Under the pieces are notes generated by a model. It was not told where the DNA came from. It worked only from the letters and a program-made list of their open reading frames with translations, and did no database searches. Position numbers and translations under genes: made by a program. Of a stretch of DNA of 64,000 bases, positions 1 through 6,754 are shown piece by piece (position 1 is the first letter of the stretch; every line of letters begins with the position of its first letter). Origin of the DNA: JAWXBA01 sp048499805. GTDB lineage: Bacteria; Gemmatimonadota; Gemmatimonadetes; Gemmatimonadales; GWC2-71-9. The stretch spans positions 62,001-126,000 of the forward strand of contig JASNZF010000004.1 of NCBI GenBank assembly GCA_048499805.1, given 5' to 3'.

Positions 1-398
1 CCAAAACCCTTCTCGGTCGCGCTGACGTTGCCGATGCCCAGGTCGATGGCGGCGATCCCCGCGCCGCCCTGGAGGAAGAACCCCCCGGTGGCCGAAGGAT
101 AGAAGCGGGCAATGGCGCTCAGCAGCCCGACCGTGAGCGTGGCCCCGCCCTCGCGCTTTTCCCAGGCCGTGACGCTGGCGCCGAGCTGCCACTTCTGGTT
201 GAGGGTGCCGCCCAGCTGGAGCATGCCCGCCCCACCACTCTCGCGACCGTCACAATCGTTGCAGCCCAGGGTGGCGTAACCGGCGCCGAGGGTGCCCCAG
301 AACCCTTCCCGGGTCTGGGGACGCTGGGCGGCCAGCGAGGACACGCCAAGCAGCAACAGGCTGGCGAGGAGGGTCACACTGCGGGAGGCGCGGGTCAT
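1..398 (-). CDS. Small secreted/outer-membrane barrel-like protein, C-terminus beyond window
   Basis: The reading frame starts at ATG 398 on the minus strand and runs off the left edge, so only about 132 residues are seen. It opens with a Sec signal peptide (Leu-rich core ending LAAQ), followed by the motif GCNDCDGR and alternating Gly/aromatic strands (QLGGTLNQKWQLG, ARFYPSATGGFF) typical of small beta-barrel envelope proteins. It is clearly paralogous to the complete gene at 2055-2597, sharing the order QRPQxREGFW, LGCNDCD, LGGTL, KWQLG, FYPSA.GGF. The function is unknown; a small outer-membrane barrel is an inference from composition and length. Confidence 0.75.
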   Translation of the reverse strand, partial: MTRASRSVTLLASLLLLGVSSLAAQRPQTREGFWGTLGAGYATLGCNDCDGRESGGAGMLQLGGTLNQKWQLGASVTAWEKREGGATLTVGLLSAIARFYPSATGGFFLQGGAGIAAIDLGIGNVSATEKGF

Positions 399-604
399 GA
401 ACACTCCGTGGCTGGGGCGGCGCCATTGCCGACACGATCGGGACGATACGAGGGACCGGCCCCATACGCGAGCCCCCCCGGGGAGGATTCACACCCAACC
501 CTTGCGGCCCGGGGAAACCGGCCCATCCGCCAGATCGTAATGTTGGAGACACCAGGCTCGCCCGACCGACGAGCCCAAATCGCTCCTGACAAGGTGGCTC
601 CTCC

Positions 605-1495
605 ATGCTGCACCACTTCCGGCTGGCTGCCGGCCCGATGCTGCTGTGCCTCGGCACCCTGCCCCTCCAGGCCCAGGCCCCCCCTCCGGCGCCGTGCGGC
701 TCGGTGCCCGAGGCCCACGCCCTCGACTTCTGGCTGGGCGCCTGGACCGTCACGGTGAACGGCCAGCCCGCCGGCCGCAACCGGATCGAGGCGGTGCTCG
801 GCGGGTGCGCCATCACCGAGTCGTGGCAGCCCGGTCAGCCCGGCGAGGGGCGCAGCCTCTTCTACTACCTGCCGGTGGAGAAGGAGTGGCGCCAGGTGTG
901 GGTGACCGCCGGCGCCATGCAGCCGGGCGGCGTCAAGGAGAAGCGGCAGGTGGCGGCACCGGACAACGCGGTCCGCTTCCAGGGAACGATCGCCATGGGA
1001 GGCGGTCGCTCCTACCTCGATCGCACCACCCTGACCCCGCTGGCCGATGGCACGGTGCGCCAGCTGATCGAGTACTCCACCGATGGCGGCAGCACCTGGA
1101 CCGCCGGCTTCGACGGGATCTACCATCGCGACACCCCGGCGGTGCGCGCCATCCCGCTTGATTCCCTGCCCTGGCGCCCGGCCGGCGAGGGGGTGGAGGT
1201 GGCGGTGGCCGAGGGAAACCCCGCCGGCGGCAGGTTCACGATGATGCTGCCATTCCACGACGGGGGATGGCTGGCGCCCCACTGGCACAACGTGGAGAAG
1301 GCGCTCACCGTGGTGTCGGGGACGCTGCTGCTGGGCCAGGGCAACCGGCTCGACCCCGCCGCCGTCCGGCGGCTGGGTCCCGGCAGCGTGGTGGTGATCC
1401 CGGCCGAAGCGCGCCACTACGAAGGTGGCGCCGGGGTGACGGTGGTGTCGCTCAGCGCGGTGGGACCGTTCCGGACCACGATGGTGACGCCGTAG
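605..1495 (+). CDS. DUF1579-like domain fused to a cupin, exported
   Basis: A protein of 296 residues with an N-terminal signal-like segment (about residues 1-24). Residues 38-180 resemble the DUF1579-like family: the opening motif DFWLGAWTV, a conserved GC.ITESW, then YYLPVEKEWRQVWV. Residues 205-290 form a cupin: the first motif is HWHNVEKALTVVSG with two His and one Glu ligand, and the second is PAEARHYEGG. The metal ligands look intact, so the cupin may bind a metal or a small ligand. No pathway can be assigned. It stands alone, divergent from the barrel gene on its left and convergent with the fragment on its right. A GGTGG about 10 bases before ATG 605 is a weak ribosome site. Confidence 0.75.
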   Translation: MLHHFRLAAGPMLLCLGTLPLQAQAPPPAPCGSVPEAHALDFWLGAWTVTVNGQPAGRNRIEAVLGGCAITESWQPGQPGEGRSLFYYLPVEKEWRQVWVTAGAMQPGGVKEKRQVAAPDNAVRFQGTIAMGGGRSYLDRTTLTPLADGTVRQLIEYSTDGGSTWTAGFDGIYHRDTPAVRAIPLDSLPWRPAGEGVEVAVAEGNPAGGRFTMMLPFHDGGWLAPHWHNVEKALTVVSGTLLLGQGNRLDPAAVRRLGPGSVVVIPAEARHYEGGAGVTVVSLSAVGPFRTTMVTP

Positions 1496-1504
1496 GGCAA
1501 TTCC

Positions 1505-1969
1505 TTATGGTCGTCGAGATACCAGGTCCACCACCACCGGCAGGTGTCCGGACACGACCCGGGCATCGTTCGCCTCGAGCCCGAGCTCGGCCAGCGCGTT
1601 GGCCGCGGCCACCGGGAAGCGATACTCACCCACGGGGGTCTCGTCGTGGTTGCCGGCGCCGTCGGCAAAGGTGGCCATCAGCCGCATCTGCTGGCCCGCG
1701 AAGTCGCGCCCCGACCCGTCGGCATTGCGGCGCAGCCGCAGCCCTACCCGGGAGGCCGCGGTGGTGGGCGCCACCACCAGTTGCAGTGGCGCCACCGATT
1801 CGAGGCTGTCGGGGCCGGTGGCGGTCACCCGGATGCTGCGAAGGTCGATGGCCGAGCCGGCCGGGACATCGGCCGGATCAACAATCAGGGGAGGCTGCTG
1901 GGGCCAGTCGGCAAACTCGCCGTCGGCCACCACCGGGGGCGCGAGCGTCGGCATGCGGTCCCCGGCCAC
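1505..1969 (-). pseudogene. Probable remnant of an endonuclease/exonuclease/phosphatase-family protein
   Basis: The 154-residue frame begins at GTG 1969 directly after an in-frame stop and has no signal peptide. Residues 10-45 (VVADGEFADWP, then DPADVP) look like the small N-terminal domain found ahead of EEP domains in some exported proteins. The last 30 residues (LGLEANDARVVSGHLPVVVDL) look like the very end of an EEP domain, where the catalytic motif is normally SDH; here it reads SGH. The catalytic middle of the EEP fold (NxR, QE, GDFN) is absent. I read this as a gene that lost its start and core by deletion. A short functional protein cannot be excluded. Confidence 0.45.
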
Positions 1970-1993
1970 CTACTGAGGCTCGACGAGACCGGA

Positions 1994-2035
1994 GCAGCAC
2001 GAAGGCCCACCCGCAGGGGTGGGCCTTCGTGCTGC
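1994..2035 (-). terminator. Hairpin terminator of the barrel gene at 2055-2597
   Basis: A perfect 19-bp stem (1994-2012 with 2017-2035) closed by a 4-base loop lies 20 bp beyond the stop codon of the minus-strand gene at 2055. No T-run follows on either strand, as is common in GC-rich genomes, so it may act as an intrinsic-like terminator or as an RNA end stabiliser. Confidence 0.7.
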
Positions 2036-2054
2036 ACGCGGGGGATCCCGATGG

Positions 2055-2597
2055 CTAGTGGATCGACAATCCCAACCCGATCTGCGCGAAGTTGAGGTCA
2101 CCCCCGTTGTCGTACTGCGTCGCCACCCCGTTCCAGAACGGCGTGAGGCTCACCATCCGGCCGATCCGGATGTCATACCCCAGCCCGAGGATCAGGCCGG
2201 TGCCGGTCTCCCGCCCCGAGGAGCCGCCGATCTCGAGGTCGATGGAGGCGACGCCGAGCCCCCCGATGAGGTGGAACCCGCCCGCGGCCGAGGGATAGAA
2301 CTTGGCCATGGCCCTGACCAGGCCCACCGTGAGCGTGACACCATCTTCGCTCCGGGTCCAGACATGGGTCGCCCCCCCGAGCTGCCACTTCTCGCTCAGG
2401 GTTCCGCCCAGGCTCAGCGCCCCGGCGCCACCGCCCAGCCGGTCGTCGCAGTCGTTGCAGCCCAGGGAGGCCCACCCCAATCCGAGGTTGAGCCAGAACC
2501 CCTCACGGGCCTGCGGGCGCTGGGCCGAGAGAGTCGATGTGCCGATCAGGAGCAGGAGGGAGAGGGCGGACAGGACGGAACGCGTGCGAGTGCGCAT
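2055..2597 (-). CDS. Small secreted/outer-membrane barrel-like protein
   Basis: A protein of 180 residues. The start is ATG 2597 because it is preceded by GGAGG with 5-base spacing and begins a clean Sec signal peptide (RTRTRS, a Leu-rich core, then TLSAQ). Mature residues carry LGCNDCDDR near position 45 and then about eight amphipathic, Gly-rich strands ending in IGLGLSIH, a pattern seen in small outer-membrane beta-barrels. It is the full-length paralogue of the truncated gene at 1-398; the duplicated pair is separated by the cupin gene and the EEP remnant. The CxxC of GCNDCD is conserved in both copies and could form a disulfide or bind a metal. No function is known. Confidence 0.8.
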   Translation of the reverse strand: MRTRTRSVLSALSLLLLIGTSTLSAQRPQAREGFWLNLGLGWASLGCNDCDDRLGGGAGALSLGGTLSEKWQLGGATHVWTRSEDGVTLTVGLVRAMAKFYPSAAGGFHLIGGLGVASIDLEIGGSSGRETGTGLILGLGYDIRIGRMVSLTPFWNGVATQYDNGGDLNFAQIGLGLSIH

Positions 2598-2638
2598 CAC
2601 AGCCTCCAGGGTCTGCAGGAAACGTGGAGCCCGTCCCC

Positions 2639-2644
2639 AATATA
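2639..2644 (-). promoter_or_regulatory. -10 hexamer for the barrel gene
   Basis: On the minus strand the hexamer TATATT lies about 41 bases upstream of ATG 2597, leaving a leader of roughly 35 bases that contains the GGAGG ribosome site. The same TATATT/TACATT/TACCTT hexamer recurs before other genes here. No convincing -35 is seen. Confidence 0.45.
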
Positions 2645-2760
2645 GTTCCGGCAATCCGGGGAATCATGGGGCTGGGTGCCGACCGGCCTCATGCACCCTT
2701 CCCCCGCGCCCGCCATCGGCCGATACTTCCTCCACCACCCATTCCAAGGATCCGTAGATC

Positions 2761-4527
2761 ATGTCGTTCCGCCGTTGGCGCGCCCTGACCGCCCTGACCG
2801 CCCTGACCACCCTGACCATCCTGCCGGCCTCGGCCCAGCAACTCCCCCGTACCTGGCAGGAGGAGCAGAACTTCCGCAGCGGCCCCACCCCCTTCGAGCC
2901 GCTGATGAAGTTCTGGTACGAGCTCGACCGGATGAGCGACCTGGTCTCCATCCAGCCGCTCACCGAGACGCTCCTCGGCCGCGAGTTCACCCTGGTGACG
3001 ATCAGCAAGGACCCGATCGCCAATCCGCAGGACGCCCTCCGCAGCGGCAAGACGATCGTGCTGGTGGCCAATGCCGTCCACGGCAACGAGACCGCCGGCA
3101 AGGAGGCCTCGCAGATCGTGGCGCGCGAGCTGGTCTTCGGCGAACTCCGCTCGGTGCTCGACAGTGCGATCGTCCTGTTCATCCCCCTCATCAATCCCGA
3201 CGGCGGCGAGGTCCGCCGCCGGACGAACGAGGAGGGGTTCGACATGAACCGCGACTACATCAAGCTCGAGAGCCAGGAGATCTACGCCCTGGTGACCAAG
3301 GTCCTCAACCAGTGGACCCCCGACATCCACATCGACACCCACCACGGCGGCTCGGCGCCCTACACGCTCACCTGGCAGGGCACCCTCAACCCCGCCGCCG
3401 ACGCCCAGCTCCGCGCCTATCCCTACGCCACCATCATCCCCAAGATCCGCGCGGCGCTCCAGGCCGAGGGCTATGACGGCTTCGACTATTCCGGCGCCAC
3501 CACGCAGAACGGCGTGCGCGGCTGGGGCTCCACCTCCGTCGAGCCGCGCAAGCACCACGTCTACACCGGGATGACCAACTCCATCGGCCTCCTCTTCGAG
3601 ACCCCGTCCAGCAGTCACCGGGTCCGCAACGGCGTGGTCGAGGCGATCCCGCAGGAAGAGCGCTACACCCACCAGGTGCGGGGACAGGTCATCGGCATCA
3701 GCGCCGTGCTGCGCCATGCGCGTGACAAGAAGACCGAGGTCCGTGCCACCACCACCGGCGCCCGGATGCGCACCATCCGCGCCGGGGCCAATCCCACGCC
3801 CGCCGATGCTGTCGTGGTGGACTACACCCTCGTCAGCCGCGGAACCGAGCCGGTGTGGATGTCGCAGGGGGGGCAGGGGGGCGGCGCGGGAGGGGGGCCG
3901 GGTGCCGGGCAGACCTTCGCGCTCCAGAACGTGCCGGTCTTCCTCAAGTACGACGTGACCCGCACCGTGCCGCGGGCCCGGGGCTACGTGTTGCCGGCCT
4001 CGATTGCGAAGGTCGTTCCGCTGCTGATGGACCATGGCATCCAGGTTCACCGGTTCACGGCGCCCACCACCCTGGAGCTTGAGGTGTACGAGGCGGCCGG
4101 GATCCAGCGCAACGAGTACTTCCAGGGGCACTACCTCAAGTCAGTCTCCAGCGTGACGAAGAAGGTCGAGACGGTGCAGGTGCCGGCGGGGTGGTACTAC
4201 GTCAGCACCGCCCAGTCGCGGGGGAACCTGATTTCCTACCTGATGGAACCGGAAACCGACGACAACCTCATCACCTGGGGCTGGCTCGACAACGTGCTCC
4301 AGGTCCAGCCCGCCACCGTGGAGGAGGCCCTCCGCGGCATGCTCGGCGACACCGACATCAACTCCCTCACCCCGCAGCAGCGGACCCAGCTGGAGACCCA
4401 GGCCCGCAACATGATGGCCCGGACCCAACGGATCCCGATGATGCGCGCCATGACCGCGCAGCCCATGAGCCTGCTCGAGGTGGTGCGGTTCGGGGAGGAG
4501 AACCGGACCCGGTACTGGGGAAGGTGA
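2761..4527 (+). CDS. Secreted M14-family zinc carboxypeptidase-like protein
   Basis: A protein of 588 residues with a signal peptide whose core is a Leu-Thr repeat (LTALTALTTLTIL), cleaved near ASAQ. The peptidase M14 signature is present: HGNE (His107, Glu110) as the first zinc motif, NPDGGE and MNRD as the substrate Asn/Arg region (about 145-164), DIHIDTHHGG (190-197) supplying the third zinc His, and a Glu in LLFETPS (Glu280) at the position of the general base. About 300 further residues form a C-terminal domain I cannot name. It probably trims peptides in the periplasm. AAGGA about 10 bases before ATG 2761 supports the start. It converges with the phosphate-transport pair across a repeat element. 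Confidence 0.85.
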   Translation: MSFRRWRALTALTALTTLTILPASAQQLPRTWQEEQNFRSGPTPFEPLMKFWYELDRMSDLVSIQPLTETLLGREFTLVTISKDPIANPQDALRSGKTIVLVANAVHGNETAGKEASQIVARELVFGELRSVLDSAIVLFIPLINPDGGEVRRRTNEEGFDMNRDYIKLESQEIYALVTKVLNQWTPDIHIDTHHGGSAPYTLTWQGTLNPAADAQLRAYPYATIIPKIRAALQAEGYDGFDYSGATTQNGVRGWGSTSVEPRKHHVYTGMTNSIGLLFETPSSSHRVRNGVVEAIPQEERYTHQVRGQVIGISAVLRHARDKKTEVRATTTGARMRTIRAGANPTPADAVVVDYTLVSRGTEPVWMSQGGQGGGAGGGPGAGQTFALQNVPVFLKYDVTRTVPRARGYVLPASIAKVVPLLMDHGIQVHRFTAPTTLELEVYEAAGIQRNEYFQGHYLKSVSSVTKKVETVQVPAGWYYVSTAQSRGNLISYLMEPETDDNLITWGWLDNVLQVQPATVEEALRGMLGDTDINSLTPQQRTQLETQARNMMARTQRIPMMRAMTAQPMSLLEVVRFGEENRTRYWGR

Positions 4528-4698
4528 GAGGTGAGAGGTTAGAGGTAAGAGGAGAATGCGGTATCGGTGCAGGCATGGCACCAATGAGACGGGGGGGGCC
4601 TGATCCAGATCTGGATCGGCCTCCCCCACTGCACCACCCCACACAACTCCCGCTCCTCTTACCTCTCACCTCTTACCTCTTACCTCTTACCTCTCACC
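4524..4698. repeat. Paired heptamer repeat element (GTGAGAG / CTCTTAC)
   Basis: Purine arm 4524-4552 is built of GTGAGAG/GTAAGAG heptamers and includes the stop codon of the M14 gene. Pyrimidine arm 4655-4698 is its complement and ends 2 bp before the stop of the PhoU-like gene. The loop holds a perfect 16-bp palindrome (4602-4617) between G-rich and C-rich flanks. The whole convergent gap could fold as a nested hairpin. Confidence 0.85.
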
Positions 4699-4700
4699 CG

Positions 4701-5402
4701 TCACTCCTCCGCGGGCGGCCCCTGCCCCGGCAGGTACTCCTCGTCGAAGTAGTCCAGCTTGTGGATCGGCATCACCAGGGAGCTGGCGATGTTGCCGAGG
4801 TGGGCGGCGACCCGCTTGTGGAACCGCGCCAGCAGGGTGTAGGCCACCGCCTGCCGGTTGGAGAGGTTGGGGGCATCCAGGACCTGGGCTATCACCGCCT
4901 CACAGGCGCGGGTCACCTCGCGCTCCTGCCGAACGAGGGCTGCGCCCGCCTCCTCGTCCTCCTCGCGGAACGCCGCCAGTACCGTCGGGAAGAGCCCCAG
5001 GACCTGGTCCTGGATCCGCCGCAGTTCGGTGGTGACGGCGTTGGCGTCGTCGTGCATCCGGTGGTACTCCGGCAGGTCCATCATGTTCTTGCAGTAGTCC
5101 CCCACCCGCTCGGCGTCCTTGACGACACTCATCAGGATCAGGCAGAGGTTCATGTCCTGCCGCGGGTTCATCGACAGGTGGGTCACGATCGCCTTGCGGA
5201 CCGCCCGCTCGGCCTTGTTCACCAGGATGTCGCGCGTGTAGATCTCGCCCCGGACCGTTGCGACATCGCCCTCGCCCCACAGCGCCCCGCCCGCCTGGCC
5301 GTACATCCAGTGGCAGTGGTCGATCATTGACAGGAAGTCCGTGACGGCCTGTTCCAGCACCCTGGGGCGGGAATCCGACATCCCGAACAGCTTGAACAAC
5401 AT
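4701..5402 (-). CDS. PhoU-domain protein, partner of the Na/Pi cotransporter
   Basis: A protein of 233 residues starting at ATG 5402. It is all-helical with the PhoU-type pattern: an acidic segment (AERVGDYCKNMMDL, residues 97-110) like the PhoU metal-binding signature, and a second helical repeat ending near residue 215. It lies 14 bp downstream of the cotransporter gene on the same strand. In many bacteria the NptA-type transporter carries a PhoU domain fused at its C-terminus; here the two parts are separate genes, so the natural inference is that this subunit regulates or gates phosphate uptake. The stop codon abuts the repeat element at 4655-4698. Confidence 0.85.
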   Translation of the reverse strand: MLFKLFGMSDSRPRVLEQAVTDFLSMIDHCHWMYGQAGGALWGEGDVATVRGEIYTRDILVNKAERAVRKAIVTHLSMNPRQDMNLCLILMSVVKDAERVGDYCKNMMDLPEYHRMHDDANAVTTELRRIQDQVLGLFPTVLAAFREEDEEAGAALVRQEREVTRACEAVIAQVLDAPNLSNRQAVAYTLLARFHKRVAAHLGNIASSLVMPIHKLDYFDEEYLPGQGPPAEE

Positions 5403-5416
5403 GTGTCCCTCCTCCC

Positions 5417-6574
5417 TCAGGCCAGGAGCTTGTACAGCATGATAAGGATGCCCGGTATCACGAAGAAGACGAGCCCCACGTAGGCCAGGGCGAAGCTGCG
5501 GTTCTTCACCGAGGCGGCGGCGATGAATTGCGCCAGTCGGAGCGGGACCCGCCGCATGGCGCCAACCGGGTACCAGATGGCGATCCCGGCCAGGTTGAAC
5601 AGCAGGTGCACAAAGGCGATCGTCACGGCCGCGGTCTGGTGGGACGGGTCGCTCCCGGCGCCAAGCGAGGCCAACAGGGCGGTGATCGTGGTGCCGACAT
5701 TGGCGCCCAGGGTGATCGGGAACGCCGCGTGCAGGGTGAGGATGCCGGCGCCCGCCATTGGCACCAGCATCGACGTGGTGATCGAGCTGCTCTGGACCGA
5801 CACCGTCACGAGGAGACCCATGCCCATCGCCAGCAACCAGTGCGCGCCCACATACTTGTTGAACACCACCTCCACCTTGTCCAGCACCATTGAGCGCATC
5901 AGCGTCACGATGCAGTAGAGCGCCCCGAACAGCAGCACCGCGCTCACCACCAGGCCGGCCACGGCCCGCGCGGTGGCCCCGGCAAACAGCGGGACCAGGA
6001 TCCCGTTCCGGATCAGCCCCTCGCTCACCGGCTTCGTGATCGCCTTGAGCGGATCGAACAGTTGGAGGCCGCCCACCCCCTCCAGCGCCTGGGCCATGGA
6101 GCCCGCCATCGACTCGAGGATCCCGACCCCGGTGGACGCCCGGGTCAGCAGCTCCACCGGCAGCAGCACCGCCACCGCCAGCAGGTTGAACATGTCGTGC
6201 ACCGTGGCGCAGGCCATGGCGCGCTGGAACTCGATCTTGCGGCTGATGTGGCCCAGCGAGACGATGGTGTTGGTGATCGAGGTGCCGATGTTGGCGCCCA
6301 TGATGATCGGCACCGCCAGGCTCACGCTCAGGGTGCCGCTGGCCACAAACCCGACCACCATCGCGGTGGTCGTGGAGCTTGATTGCACCAGGCTGGTTGC
6401 CAGCAGGCCGATCAGCAACCCGCTGAACGGGTTGCTGGCCTGCTCGATCAGCGCCTCGGAAAAGCCCTTCCAGGTCTTGAACGAATCCCCCATCAGCTGG
6501 ATGCTGACGAAGAAGACGTAGAGGCACGCCACGACGCCGACGATCTTGAGGAGGGTCAGCAGCCTGCGGTCCAT
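5417..6574 (-). CDS. Na+/phosphate cotransporter (NptA/PNaS family)
   Basis: A protein of 385 residues. ATG 6574 is chosen because GGGAG lies 7 bases upstream and it begins just before the first membrane helix; a longer frame to 6754 has no membrane or signal character. Two inverted Na/Pi-cotransporter repeats are visible, each with the hallmark QSSS motif (residues 64-67 in LVQSSSTTT and 261-264 in SVQSSSITT) followed by MGANIGTS or LGANVGTT. About eight hydrophobic segments are predicted by eye. It should import phosphate with sodium across the inner membrane. The gene is divergent from the multicopper oxidase and co-directional with the PhoU-like partner. Confidence 0.9.
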   Translation of the reverse strand: MDRRLLTLLKIVGVVACLYVFFVSIQLMGDSFKTWKGFSEALIEQASNPFSGLLIGLLATSLVQSSSTTTAMVVGFVASGTLSVSLAVPIIMGANIGTSITNTIVSLGHISRKIEFQRAMACATVHDMFNLLAVAVLLPVELLTRASTGVGILESMAGSMAQALEGVGGLQLFDPLKAITKPVSEGLIRNGILVPLFAGATARAVAGLVVSAVLLFGALYCIVTLMRSMVLDKVEVVFNKYVGAHWLLAMGMGLLVTVSVQSSSITTSMLVPMAGAGILTLHAAFPITLGANVGTTITALLASLGAGSDPSHQTAAVTIAFVHLLFNLAGIAIWYPVGAMRRVPLRLAQFIAAASVKNRSFALAYVGLVFFVIPGILIMLYKLLA

Positions 6575-6754
6575 CCGGTGGCTCCCGATGAGGGGGCGGG
6601 GTGGTCCGGCGCGAGGCCTGGTCGCGCAGGGGGCCCGGCGGGTGGCGGGGAGGCCCCGAAGGGCCGCCGGGAACATAGTCCGGCCTAGACCCTTACGCGA
6701 TCCCCACCGATACCCTACCTTGCACGTCTCCCCAACACGCTGGAGTGCATGCAC

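Noticed and set aside
4701..6574. A single fused Na/Pi cotransporter-PhoU gene broken by a frameshift
   Set aside because: Each part has its own start codon and complete domain, the gap is 14 bp, and split forms are a natural arrangement.
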